From positions 5,814,501 through 5,878,500 of the forward strand of contig JAQFVV010006255.1 of the NCBI GenBank assembly GCA_028023455.1: 64,000 nucleotides of DNA. Direction: 5' to 3'. This document shows positions 22,231 through 34,844 of this stretch, piece after piece (the stretch's first letter is position 1; each line of letters begins with the position of its first letter). The translations under genes and the position numbers were made by a program. The notes beneath the pieces were generated by a model, which did not search any database, was not told the origin of the DNA, and saw only the letters and a program-made list of their open reading frames with translations. Origin of the DNA: Epiperipatus broadwayi (Eukaryota; Onychophora; Udeonychophora; Euonychophora; Peripatidae).

Positions 22231-24755
22231 TGATATAGCATTGCTAATAATATTTGAATTTTTCATCAGCTTTTAAAATATTTATAATGATAATCAAACT
22301 TCATCATTAGTAAATCTTCACTCACTAAACTAAAATATATTCTAGTTGCTTGAATCTTGCTTCAGAACGATAACTGACTTTTAAAACTAAGCATACATTT
22401 GTAAACTATGTTTTATCAACATCACTGAAATAAGTGCATAGATGTAAAAAAATAATAGTTCATCAATTAATAGTCATCTAGATTTATTTTAAAAGAGACT
22501 CCAATAGTATCAATTTAGAAAGTCTTGCCTATAAATTTTTAGCTGTATGTAATTGAATACATTAAGAATCAATCACCTTTCATAAAAACTTCCAAATTAC
22601 AAAAGAAAGCATGACTCTTTGAGATGGTATGAAATTTGTTTCAAGACATCATCTACATTGGTGATATAAAAATTAATAATGAAATGCATTATTAAAATGT
22701 AAATTTTAGAAGTTTCAGTTAATCATAAAAAATAAGAGTCATAAATGCATCTTAGTATCTTCTTTGTATGCTATGAGATTTGAAATTACACATTTTTTTG
22801 AAATGATTGAATCATATTAAATTACAATATGTTTCTCAATTAGTATCACTTGACTTTTCTCTTTTAAAATGATCTTAGGATATTTTTTGGATAGTTTGCC
22901 TTAAATCATTCATTCAGTTCATGAATACTAAATCCTTCTGAACATAAAGTGAAGATGAGCAGATTTCTATCCAATAATTTAAAACTCCAGTACTCACATC
23001 AAGTATTTTTTTAATGTGACCTGGTGTATGCAGATATTATTAACATGTTGGTGACTACTTTATGATTGTATCATATGCAATAATCTGTAATTTCATATGT
23101 GATGAATTTAGATCTAGGGAATCAGTTTAATGAAATCATGATGCTATTCTTCACTAATAAATATTAGAATCAGATTTACACATGTTTTTCACCTTCACAC
23201 TTTGATATGTAAATTTTTTAGCAGCACTGAATTAAAATTAACAGTTGTCCTTTCTTCACAAGTCTAACAAACATCTTTGTACTATTATGACAGAATATAA
23301 TCTAACATTACCCTTCATTCTCACTGATAAGAAAAAGGTAGCTGCCATAACATTGTTATATTTTATATTGTTTGCAAAATGACAACTAATATTACAGAAA
23401 AAAGAATATTACTTACTCCAAATTTCTACAACCACTAATGGTAGACTGGAAAAAAGCGATGGCTTCAAAATCTTTTTGGATATTGAAGCTACTACGATTA
23501 TTGATTTAACTATTCACCTTCAATCTGATTTTTTTTTTTAGTTCACCACTATAATATCACATTTATCTTTTTAACTGTGTTACAGGCCATAATTGCTATA
23601 ACGGACCATTTAATTACATGAAGATAATAATGACTCAATATTGGTTAAAGGGCTACTATAATGATATAATTCGTAGTCCTATTAAATTCTATTAATTCTT
23701 TAAATGTGTGAACTTAGGAATTTGTTTAATTCTATTCATACTAACTTATATGTAACATGTTTTAATACACGAAAGTTATTTTCCCTTAGAAAAAGATTTT
23801 TTTTATTATTATTATTTAATGTAAAGAACTTGTATTTATTTAAAATAGTGAACAGTCATTATATTTTACTGGAGATAATGAATATTAATATGGAATATAA
23901 ATATATCTTTCTAATAATTTTTGTAATTATAGTTGAAAATAAAAATTAGGGTAAATATTTTCTTTGTTGCTAATTACTATTATTTGAATAATTGTCGAGT
24001 ATTATGATTGAAACATGCATGACTGATTTTTAAAAAAGTACTTTTCAATAGATTAAAACATGCAAACAAAATAATATATACACAATAGAGAGAAAAGTTA
24101 ATATAATTTTTTTGGAAAAATAAAAAATATGTCGTGAATAGTAGGCGAATAAAGTTATATGTGTGTATAGATTTTAAGATTTAGCTTTCACTACTTTTTA
24201 TTTTTTTATATATAGTTTTAAATAATTGTATTGAAGGAAAATTGCAATCAGATACTGAATGAAGGAATTTCATTATTTTATAATGAGACTTTATACACTA
24301 TAAATTGAAGTTATTGACATAGATAACTCTGAATAAATTAATTAGTGATTACTCATTTGCCTGTTATTTTTGTAATCTTAGTAAATATTGAAAAAATTTT
24401 GAGATTGTTAACATTTTTTTTTATATGTGTAGCTCAGTTAATCATTTAAACTAGTCAGTAAATAAATATTTTGCTATTCTTAACTAGAGATAAATAATTG
24501 CCAAGTCTAGTGATTAATGGCTTTTTAAAAACTGTTCCTGTATGAAGGGCTATTAGACAATCTCTATTAACTAATGCAGTGTTTTACAAACTATGTGCTA
24601 TATGTTCCATGGAACACTGGTGTTTTATAGAAGGTCAATAAGTGTTCTGTGACATTAAAAGAATTTGTAATTTAAAGAACCCAAAACATCCAAGTCATAA
24701 AAAACGCTATTGACTATTTATTGTTATTGTTTATTATTTTCAAGAGTTCTGTTTT
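22231..24755. other. No assignable feature
   Basis: AT-rich, unremarkable; the 81-codon frame at 23,704-23,949 has no recognisable content. Confidence 0.5.
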
Positions 24756-25008
24756 GTGATCACCATTTCTTATGCTAGCACATAACTGTTATTAAAACAG
24801 GCAAAACTATCCATACAGTAGTGCCAACCAAGGCCACAAGCCAGAAACTAGTCTGGGGATATTGGATGAGTAGGCACTAGATGGGGATTTTATGCACAAG
24901 CCTTCTGGCATCCATTGATTACTCTGATTGGCACTGAGGCACTACTGTATGGAGAGTTTTGCCTGTTTTAATAACAGTTAAGTGCTAGCATAAGAAATAG
25001 TGATCATG
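24756..25008. repeat. 70-bp inverted arms flanking a family B core
   Basis: The left arm 24,756-24,825 (GTGATCACC... to ...CAGTAGTGCC) is the reverse complement of 24,938-25,008 with few mismatches. The loop holds the hammerhead 3' half and the GAGTAGGCACTAG block. Confidence 0.8.
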
Positions 25009-25270
25009 TGGTGTTTAGTGGTTTAACACCAATCCTGCCTAATAGGATAGTGGTGGCTATGATTGTTAAAGAACCAAAGACACCAAAATGTATGAGTATT
25101 GAACTGAGTTCAGACCCAATGACTATATAAGCTATTGAGCTTAGATTGAAAATATTATTGTGTTTTCAATTTCATTCTCATTGTTTTGTAGTTAAGTAGA
25201 GATAAAAGGTGGCTGCTGGAGAGTTGCATTAGATCCTAAGATCTAGGTGCAGTGCTCTCAGATCCAAGGC

Positions 25271-25312
25271 TCCTCACTGACGAAGGGCACAAGCTAGAAA
25301 TTAGTCTGGGGA
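25271..25312 (+). ncRNA. Decayed hammerhead, family B
   Basis: TCCTCA (25,271-25,276), CTGACGA (25,277-25,283), a weakened stem II (AGGG/GCTA), GAAA (25,297-25,300), TTAGTC, cleavage after 25,306, then TGGGGA. Stem I here has G-C where the 16.7-kb copy has one of its G-U pairs, so pairing is kept despite substitution. Stem II has lost pairs. Confidence 0.55.
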
Positions 25313-25425
25313 ATGAGTAGGCACTAGATGGGGATTTTATGCACAAGCCTTCTGGCAACCATTGATTACTCTAGTTGGCACTGAGTGGCACTACCTAATG
25401 AAGAGTTTTGCCTGTTTTAATAATT

Positions 25426-25889
25426 AAAATTGTGGAATAGATGTTTATTTTGTTTTTTAACTGTTATACTTGTTTACGTTAATTGTTATTAAAACTGAAA
25501 TATCCAAACCTATCTTTCTATTATAAAAACCAGTGTTCTGTTAAAATTTTAGGATTTGTGAAGTGTTTCACGATAGTTTGGGAAAATATTTTATAAACTA
25601 TTAAAAAAGTAGCAAATAATAGCAAACAAATTAAATGAATAATTCGCTTGATTAAGGATTTTTTTCTCTTTTTTTACCGTGATTACTTTAACTGCCGCAA
25701 AATAAGGGCACATACAGATGTAAATGAATTACAATGTTTTTAATAAGTTATTTTGATTATTATATGAATTTTAACAATTTAAAATTGTTGTTTTTTTAAT
25801 AAAAAAAATTAACCTTCTTAGTTGTTTAATGAATGAAACCTACTAAAATACTTTCAAATTAAAAATATATGATAAATAAATAAGTAAAG
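25426..25889. other. No assignable feature
   Basis: AT-rich spacer between two hammerhead-bearing repeats; nothing recognised. Confidence 0.45.
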
Positions 25890-26215
25890 ATTACTTAATT
25901 CAGTCCATCATCATATTTTCAATGAAATGGATGGCTGAAGAGTTGTGGATTGGAGTAGTTTGAAGCCTGTCCATTAAAATATGAAGATTGGCTATCTTAA
26001 TATAAAGCTGAGCACTGATTGTATATATGTGTGGAGATAGTAATCTGGACCAACTGATAATTGCTGGTTTAGCATGAAATACGAATATTGGTGATTGTTT
26101 ATCTTTTCAACATGTGTATGATCAGGTGGGTCAGCAATTTGGGATGGCATGGAGAGTTGAGGGTCATGTGAAGGCCTGAATTTGAATCCCTTATATATTA
26201 ATTCAGTTAGATAAT
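25890..26215 (+). mobile_element. Hammerhead-bearing repeat, family C (single, decayed)
   Basis: Matches the tandem units at 59,025-59,964: ATTTTCAATGAAATGGATGG, GCCTGTCCATTAAAATATGA, GAGCACTGATTGTATATATG, GGACCAACTGATAATTGCTG and the following GGTGATTGTTTATC. The catalytic core is CTGATAA (26,054-26,060) instead of CTGATGA. A B-box-like CTGAATTTGAATCCC follows at about 26,175. Confidence 0.65.
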
Positions 26216-26435
26216 TTAATTATTTTTGAAAAAAAAAAGTCTTCAAAAAATATTATAAAAGCTGTCAGATGAAAGAAAGAAAATATAATTGAAGACTAAA
26301 GTATGTAATATCCAATGATTAAAAAAAAAAAAAAAAGAAAATAAAAGTTGATAATTAACATCTGCATTGGTTAGATTAATAATGCAGATTTAAACTGTAT
26401 CAATCAAGATTAATGATATAAATAAATAAATCACA

Positions 26436-27025
26436 GAATTAACTTTAAATTAAATATTTTTTTGCAGAAATAACTTGATATTAAAAATATGTATATGTTG
26501 TTGAAAATTAAAGTTTTAATAAGTATGTTTTACTAGTGCTTATTTATAGATATGAAATTTGATTGCTTAACAAAAGGGCAATATAAAAACTTTCATACCA
26601 TACATTGAAATATGAAAGATGAAAGTCTTTAATAAATGTATTTTACCAGTGTTACTAATGGATCTGAAAATTTTGTAATGCTTAATTTAAGAAAAATGCG
26701 GAGATTTCATATAATACAGTGAATTATAAAGATATGTATGTCAAGATTAACAAAAGTAATCACAAGAGAAATAAATATCACTAATATTGCTGAAAGAGTT
26801 AAGAAGCTGAAATGAAATTGGGCTTTACATGTCACTGGAAGAAATGAAAATAAATGGAAAACTGATGTTTTAAATTTGGTCTTAGAATACTGTAAAACAC
26901 TCAAACTACATTGATGTGAATGGATAAGAAAAAAAAATATTGGTATGATGTGAAGTTACAATTGGAAAATACTAGATTAAATTTAGAAAGTTGTTCATTC
27001 TGCTGTAATTGATAATATATTAAAA
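26436..27025 (+). mobile_element. RTE-like LINE 3' fragment, decayed
   Basis: Matches the last ~500 bp of the RTE LINE (GCAGAAATAACTTGATATTA; GGGCAATATAAAAACTT; TTCTGCTGTAATTGATAAT) with heavy substitution and one internal duplication at about 26,620-26,700. Confidence 0.65.
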
Positions 27026-29589
27026 ATGATTAGCTGGAAAAGAATATGTACACACAGACACATATATGTATTAATGTACACATATACATATTGTAACTAT
27101 TACAATGTTTATGAAAACAACAGTTAATATTATATTTAGATGCAGAATAGTGAGATTAAAAAGCATGTAGAATAAAAATGCTGATATTGTTATGTCATAG
27201 ATATATAAGGGTTAATAAAATAAGTGTTAAATAAATCATATATAATGTGTGTACCATATACATGTAGATGCTAAAGGGTTAATAAAATAAATATGTAGAT
27301 GCTTTTATGATCAAACCTACAATTATAGATAGTTTCAATGATTCTTGTATATATTCAGGAAGAAATGAACTAAGAAGAGGATATTTGTAGTTGTTGGAAT
27401 TGTTTGTAGCAGTCAAACAATATAGATAAAATTACATATAATTTGTAATGATGTTTACAAAGGTAGTCAAATGACATTTTTTAATTATAAAGAAGTAAGG
27501 AATTCAGATTTTGTGAATAAAAATAGGGTTATATAGTGTAATGTTTGTTTATTTAATGATTTATTTTCCAAGCATATAAATTAAAGCTTTATAAGATAAA
27601 TATAAAAATGATAAAATACACAGTGTACAATTGAAATTATATTGAAAACATAAAAATATTAGTACTGAAGTTGTACTACACAAATAAGTCTGGAAAATTT
27701 ATATATTGTAAAGTTATTGTTAAACTTGTGAGAAAAATCTTGTTTTAAAGATATAAACCAGGAAATGAGATAATTTTTTATTGAACAGAATGAACTTTGG
27801 GAAGATATGTTATTAAAGTAAAATATTTGAATGGCTTTATTTCTCAGGAGTTCGTAAAAAGTTTGAGCAATGGAAGTGCCAGATCTTATGCTCTAGAATT
27901 TATCATTCTACTAGTGCATTAAACCACTCAGTGTTTCAATATGTCATTTATTCATCGAATAGTCCATCTATAAAAGAGGACATGAAAGCATTTTTTAATT
28001 GAATTTATTTGGACTAGTACAAAATATTCCAGAAATGAAGGAAAATTCTGCATTAGAGACTGATTCAAAGCTAGACAATGGAAACTATTATAAACTGATT
28101 TTAACAATGAATACTGATCATGAAAATGGGCGAATAAAGTACTTCTTATATATTTCTTAACCTAAGCTATGATTACCAATGCCAGCACCATCACAGGGTC
28201 AAGAATGTCTGGTTAAAGGCAACTAGAAGTACATTAATTATCACTTTCAGACCATATGTCCCTAAGAAGTGAGAGTTTGTTGTGCTATAAAATCCAGAAG
28301 AATAAGCACTAAAATGTTAATATGTTGTTCAAATGATTAACTAATATGTTGATTTAGCTATGAGTCTGACCTGCTGCCTTACCTGCCTAAAATATAGCTA
28401 GAAAACCTAGCTTCATAGTTAATCTAAAATGTTCAAAGCTTGTCAAGTATACATAATCCTTGTGTGCATATTCCTTGAATTGTAGATAGACTGTCCCATT
28501 CTGGTCATTTCATCCCTCCAAAAAAGTCAAACCTTTAAATATTATTAAAAAATTTTTAATGAAATAATTATATATGAGGCCTATGATATATATTTATGCA
28601 CAAAATCTCAAGATAATTTAGTACGTCATAGATTGCATTTTTTTTACAGAATAGAATTAAAATAAAGTTGTATTTCCCGTCTCTGTTATAATTTCTTGAT
28701 CAGTAATATTAGAGAGATTTAGATTTTATTCCTCCTTGCATACAAGTCTACTTGATAATTGAAAGCAGAAGAGAGTAGTTGCAAAGAAATTCTTTTACAG
28801 AAAATTAATATATTTTTAGTTATAATCTGCTGTATCAATATTGTAGATAATACAGTTGAAATATTTTTTATATTATATGATTAATGGTATTATAATGCAA
28901 GAATATTAAAAAATAAATATTAAATTATAATTCTCTATGATAGAAGAATGAATATGAATCGATCAAATGCATCTATTCAAACATTATTAATATTAGATTA
29001 TGTATTTAACATGCATAATATGATCATACAATTATTTAATTAATTCATATATATATATACACATCTTATTTCCATGGATATATATTTATTTGATTAAAGA
29101 TAATTATATATGTATGACTACTATTTTAATTGTCTGTATATGATATTTAACTAGAAATCAGAAATGCTTATAAGGGAAGGAATTTAAAATAATGCAAAAG
29201 GGTAAAGTTCTAAACTTATTTAATTGTAAACAAAGTTGTCTTCTATTATATAATTCTTTAATCGATCAAAGTAAAATTTGATTATAAATGGATGATAAAT
29301 TCTGGAAGTGTAACCATTATCATTAAAAAAATGTAATTGCAGTATACTTGCAAAATGCAATGATTTTTGATGTAATCATTTGTGATTGGTTGGTGTAACG
29401 TCAGCATTTTTCGCATTGTATAGAGTTGGATTACACATGGATTACCGATTCTAGAAATGCAATCATTTTCATCAAGTAAATTGATTGCAACATATTTGAA
29501 AAATGAAACAATACTTGATTTGATCATCAGTATTATTTTTTACTTTGTTTAAACTTGTTATATACAAAATGTATTGAGTTATTTATTTA
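27026..29589. other. No assignable feature
   Basis: AT-rich, no recognisable gene or element; CA/TA runs near 27,050 and 29,045. Confidence 0.5.
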
Positions 29590-30190
29590 TATAGCGCTAT
29601 GTTTGAATCTGTAATAATCAGTAGGGATCAGCCACTATACATGTACTGTAAACTAATAAACACTTTTAAACAATATTCTCTTTTAATTAAGATAGGCTTT
29701 TAAAAAGATAGAATGAATCCACTCTACCTTTTTAACCTAAACGTATGTATAGGCAAATCTTAAGCATTTGGAAATGAGAGTGTGAAGATCTTAATTAATC
29801 ACGTTTAATTCCATTTGCTGTTTTTAATTACTTACTTCTGACGAAAATTTTCACGCTCATCAGTCTTAGATGTAATATTAAACACACACATATATAAAGT
29901 TTATTTATATAGCGCTATGTTTAATATTACATCTAATACTGATGAGCCATAAATTGGAAGAATTTCGCAGACATCAATGATTAAAAACACAGCAAATGGA
30001 ATTAAAGGTGATTAATATATCTTCACGCTCTCATTTCCAAATACTTAAGATTTGCCTATACATATGTTTAGCTTTAAAAAGGTAGAGTGGACCCATTCTA
30101 ATTTTCCAAAGGATTTTATCTTGTGTTTGGAAAGAAGAGTATTCCTTAAAAGTATTTATTAGTTTACAGCGCAAGTGTAGTGGGAGATCC
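29590..30190. repeat. Foldback repeat with ~280-bp inverted arms
   Basis: Approximately 29,610-29,890 is the reverse complement of 29,895-30,185. Shared blocks are CACTCTACCTTTTTAA, GTATAGGCAAATCTTAAG, CATTTGGAAATGAGAG and TTTAATTCCATTTGCTG. The centre holds TTTATTTATATAGCGCTATG. The inner parts of the arms carry a CTGATGAG text followed by GAAA-like text, but I could not build good stems. Confidence 0.75.
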
Positions 30191-31266
30191 CTAATGATTG
30201 AAATAAAATATAAATATATCAATTCCATTTGTCCCAAAACATAAAATGTCAACTGACTTTTGGATCATGATGATGATCAAGTTTTTCTGGCCTAATGCTA
30301 CACATAAGCAGCCCTATTGTGAAAATTGATCATGTATAAATCCTATGTTGAAGAAATGATGAACACATACAGAATAAATTAACACACAAAAAAGTTTTAC
30401 CTATTCCCCATTTTTAATATTCCATGTATATATATATTAGCTAAAAGGTTTAATAAAATAGAAGTGAAATAAAATAGAATATGACAGATTAAATGAATTA
30501 GGGTAATAGGCCAAGCCAATAATATGTTTAAAAATGACATTCTACATATAAAAAAAGAGGACTATATGTGGTGGAGACAATGGGCAATACATATTCAAAT
30601 GAAAATATATAGCAAAGTAAAATAATAAGAAAAGAAAGGACATGAGTAAAGCTACTATTGAAATAATTAAAACAGATGATCACAAAATTGAAAATAAAAA
30701 TGCAAACTGAAGTTTCAAAAAGAAAAGATGGCAATGAATACAAGTGATGATGTTAATGTTATAGCTACATTGGGCATAGAAGAAAAAACTCCAGAACCAA
30801 GATATTCATATTCTTTGTTCTTTACTTGCAATGTTTTGTTTCAATAAAAAAAATTGTTTAATTACTATTTTTCCCTCTAAAGTCAGATATTTTCAAATTC
30901 TTTGAATATTTTAATTTAAATTCATTAGGATATTTCTGAAGCTTTATCTTAACAATTTACCTTTCTAGTTTTGCATTAATTTATATTTTATTTCACATTA
31001 ATCAATACTGTAATCATTTTCTCTGTTGAATTTATTAAGTGTATTAATCTAGAAATACATACTTTATATTAATCAAATATATTCGAATTTTTCTATATCT
31101 TCATTTAAAGTTTCCATGTCTATTTGTTTTCAGTCCTTTTTTTTACAATCATAATACAACACTTTTCTTTCTTCATAAATTTTACAATTCTGTGCCTTTC
31201 CCATATCTGCTTCCATATCTAAATTTATCGATTGCATTAGATTTTTTTTTTTAAATTTCTCACTTG
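30191..31266. other. No assignable feature
   Basis: AT-rich sequence; nothing recognised up to the DNA transposon target site. Confidence 0.45.
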
Positions 31267-31399
31267 AAAATTTTGGTTGTCATCTGATCGTTCGTGTCAG
31301 CCGCCAGAGGCGCGATTTCTAGCTAAATTTCTAGAAATATGCCGTTTCCGCGGCCGCACTCAAGCCTTTAAGCATTACTTTCTAAAAGAAATCCTAGAA

Positions 31400-31512
31400 A
31401 GATTGTTAACTCGGAGTTAAGTCTACTTTCTACGCTAAAAGGTAGAGTATTAACTCGGAAGTTAAGTCTCCTTTCTACGATAAAATCTAGAAAGAGTGTT
31501 AACTCAGCTTAG
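31400..31512 (+). repeat. Subterminal palindromic motifs of the TIR transposon
   Basis: TTAACTCGGAGTTAA is a palindrome around a central G. It and its variants (TTAACTCGGAAGTTAA, TTAACTCAG) recur about every 50 bp, alternating with TCTACTTTCTACG/TCTCCTTTCTACG and TAGAAAG. Repeated motifs next to a TIR are often transposase-binding sites; that role is inferred. Confidence 0.6.
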
Positions 31513-32109
31513 CGGCTAACGGTGGCTAAAAGCAGAGGAAAATGCCGTAGTTGTTTGTGTCACGCACTATATCGTAATGCTGCATTATATATTTGATGTA
31601 ACAATATCGTACTAAGGTGTTTATTTTGATCGTGTCAAAATTATTTAAATTTTCATCGGTGCCTTGCTTTTTTTAAGACCAATGGATGTACTGTTACATT
31701 TTATCAATTTTAACAGTATCGTGATTGTTCCTCATAAATTTGTATTTCTCCTAAATTTTCGATTAGGGTGGAATAGCGTAAAAATTTAAAAATCATGCTT
31801 TGAGTCACGTTTTAGTGAGAAATTTTCCGAGACAAAAAGTACGGCTAATTCCCACAACAGAAAACTTTAAAAGATGGGAATTGCCAGACACAGGCCAGCG
31901 CTGGAATATTTCTACAGCAGAAAAAAAGAAAAAAACATCCTGCTGCTGAAAGAAAAGATTGGATTGTGCAGCAAATATATGCAGATTTGAGGTCCGAAAA
32001 CATCTGCTGATGGAAAGGTTCACTTCATAAAGGCAAGCTTGTTTGAGGGATTCTAAATGACCGTCATCAAATGTCAAAAATAAAAGAAGTAACTTCAATT
32101 TTTATTTAA

Positions 32110-33350
32110 ATGTACATCCCTTCTTCTCCCGATAATTGTTGGCGTCGGCAATCAAATGTAAAATAAAAGAAGTAACTAAAATTTTTATTTAAACATAGCC
32201 CCAAAAACCCCTCTTCTCCCAATAATTGTTGTAGTCGGCAATCAAATGGTCAAATAAAAGGAACGTCAATTATTCTTTAATCGTATAGAAAAAAACAAAA
32301 AAACCCCTCCCATTAATTGTCCTGGCCAATCAAATGTAAACCAATCGAAGTAAGACAGTAAATTATTAGTTAAACATAACCCAAATTACTATTCGAACGT
32401 ACACCGAAAAAGACTCGCTCTTGTCAATCAAAATTAAAGAAACCTAGACTATTATTGTCCCATTGTCAAATCGAATATTATTTGGGAAAACCCAAATAAT
32501 TTATAAACGAAAAAAAAAAAAAAGAAAGTCAAATCGGTTTTCAATCAAATGGTAACCGATAAAAGTAACTTAAATTTTGATTTAAACATACACACGAACA
32601 AAAACAAAACGCAAAACTCTTTCTCCCAATAATTGTTGTCGCCAATCACCAAAAAACACCCACCCCTCTCACTAATTATTGTCAGCAATCAAATGTACAC
32701 TACTACTAAAAGTAACGTAAACTACTATTCTTTAAACGGTTACACCCCTTCTCCCAATAATTGTTGTCTACAATCATACACACAAAAAAATACCCTTCCC
32801 AGTAATTAGTGTCGGGAATCAAATGTAAACCGATCAAAGTAAGACCGCAACTTATTATTTAAACGTAACCCAAATTACTATTTGAATCTACACCAAAAAA
32901 ACACCCGCTCTTGTCAATAAAAATTAAACAAACAACAACTATTATCGTCCCATTGTCAAAAATATTTATTTGTAGAACCAAAACCATAATTTATAAATGA
33001 AAGGAAGTCCAATCGGTCATCCATCAAATGTAAACTGATAAAAGTAAAGGTTTTAAATTTTATTTAAACATAAACACACGTACGCGAAAAAAAAAAAACA
33101 ACACTTCTCCCAATAATTGTTTTCGGCAATCAATGTAAACCTATCAAAGTAACGTAAATTATTATTTAAAGATCCATCATAAAACCCCGTTCTCTCTTGA
33201 ATTTTGTCAATCCAATTTTACAAAAACAGTAATATTATTTTTTTTTAAAAAAACAAATTACTATTTGAACACACACCAAAAAAAGACCCTTTGGTAAAAA
33301 AAAAAAAAACTATTATTATCCCATCGTCAAAAATATTATTTGGGAAAAAT
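32110..33350 (+). repeat. Degenerate higher-order tandem array inside the TIR transposon
   Basis: A CTTCTCCCAATAATTGTTG / GGCAATCAAATGTAAA block recurs at about 32,123, 32,213, 32,620, 32,750 and 33,100, with weaker forms between. A larger unit starting ACCCAAATTACTATT recurs at about 32,383, 32,870 and 33,253, so the spacing is roughly 380-490 bp. The strand is rich in A and C. This is a minisatellite-like array with two periods. Confidence 0.7.
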
Positions 33351-33513
33351 AATTCAGAAACGAAAAAAAGTAAACTTTGTAAACAAACCAAAAAAAAAAA
33401 AGTCAATATTAATAGAGAATCGCTATCCCGGGAACTATATATTAATGTGTTTTTCAGTTAAAAATCGCGTCTCTGGCGGCTGACACGAAGGATCAGATGA
33501 CAACCAACATTTT

Positions 33514-34844
33514 TAATTATTGTATATTTTTTTCAAAACCATTCTATATATCAATATAAAAGTTTTCCATTTTAAAGCTTAAATCATTTTCCTTTATATT
33601 TTGATAAATTGAATATCTAATTTTACCATTAATCTAGATGTAAGCTAATATTTAATCATCAAAATTGTAATCCTATTAACTTCATGCAGAACAATCTAAA
33701 TAAAACAAGAACAAGAGATAGCCTAATAACCCCTGAGGTTATTTTTACCCTGACTTGGGATATAGTGAATTTATCCTCTCCATGGTCCAAACAATAACAG
33801 GATGCTCCAAAAAAAAAAAGAAAACAGAAGAGTAATTGACTCAAATTCGGGAAAACCAAATGAAGGATGAGAAAACACTTTGAACAAAATATGTACCAAA
33901 TAACCTTTAATATAATCTTTAATAAATTATTTTGGAAACTAATTTGACCATTAATCTAAAATGTATTGTTCTTTTATTATTTATAATTCCAACATTTTAT
34001 CTTTATTGTAAAGTACTGCCTATTTTTCAAATCAGTCATTTTTTGATCGTTCTTTTAACTTCACAAAGTTTGTTCCATATTTTGCACATAATAATAATTC
34101 TTCTATATTCAACTTTTTTATCAGAAGTTTGCACATCTGTGACAAATATAAAATCCTCATCAAAATGTGTGGATTTCATTAACACTTGTCTTCAATCACC
34201 ATCTGCAACCTTAGCTATGTTTTTGAAGCCATTAGGAAATTGTATCAATATTTTTTAATATTTTGTTATAAATATTAATTTACTGAGTTATTTAGTCAAT
34301 CACAATGTAGTCTTTTTACAAGGAGACAATCAAAATCACAATTTTTGTGACAATCATACGCTTCATTAAAAATTGCTTCATGCTATCACTATGCATTATC
34401 ACAAATTATACACTTCTCCACACACATATCGCAGTAATTCATACATTTATTCATTCATCAAGAAAAATATCCAAGAAGAAAAAATGATTAAGTTGTTTTT
34501 TTTATTATTCAAAAGCCATGAGTAAACCCAAAAAACTTACCAGGCTGTCAGTATACTTTGATGATTAGCCATTTGATGTGAATGTTTTCTTGGTAATAAT
34601 ATCTGCAATATGAAATAAATGCCAGGAAATTTGCCTTGCTAAGTATTTTTAAGATTTTAGTGATGAATTAATGGGTATCTTTTCAACTAATAATAATTCC
34701 TGTTAGAAATGATACAATAAATACTGCACAGTGGAGATCAAGATGTTTTGAACCTCTGGTTCACTTGGGAAGGTGTTACTTTACAAAATAATGAATACTG
34801 ACAAAAACTGGTGTAGAATTTTTATACTTTGGATAGTTGCTACA
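33514..34844. other. No assignable feature
   Basis: AT-rich; the 108-codon frame at 33,932-34,258 is hydrophobic (F/I/L-rich), as expected from AT-rich DNA, and matches nothing known to me. Confidence 0.45.

Larger units (their letters stand above)
24756..25425 (+). mobile_element. Hammerhead-bearing repeat, family B, tandem copy with foldback arm
   Basis: Contains one whole monomer and parts of two others. The 3' half of a hammerhead (CACAAGCCAGAAACTAGTC) is at 24,835-24,853, a full decayed hammerhead is at 25,271-25,312, and the unit between the two predicted cleavage points (24,854-25,306) is 453 nt. The left 5' half of the first hammerhead is replaced by an inverted copy of the flank (arms 24,756-24,825 and 24,938-25,008). 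The tail ends TTTTGCCTGTTTTAA, as in the other copies. Confidence 0.75.
31275..33505. mobile_element. Non-autonomous TIR DNA transposon with internal tandem array
   Basis: The 44-bp terminal inverted repeats at 31,275-31,318 and 33,462-33,505 differ at two positions. They begin GGTTGTCATCTGATC and are GC-rich, unlike the surroundings. Flanks AAAATTTT (31,267-31,274) and AACATTTT (33,506-33,513) match at 7 of 8, consistent with an 8-bp target duplication, as made by hAT, P and some other superfamilies. The ends do not match any family I can name. Subterminal palindromes follow the left TIR, and 32,110-33,350 is a degenerate tandem array. No transposase is visible; a short frame at about 31,810-32,000 has no recognised content. 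Confidence 0.85.

Noticed and set aside
32110-33350. Regular repeats that could suggest a CRISPR array
   Set aside because: Units are long, degenerate and without unique spacers of constant length, inside a eukaryotic TIR transposon.
33932-34258. A 108-codon hydrophobic frame as a small membrane protein
   Set aside because: AT-rich DNA readily gives F/I/L-rich frames; no signal, family or codon pattern supports it.
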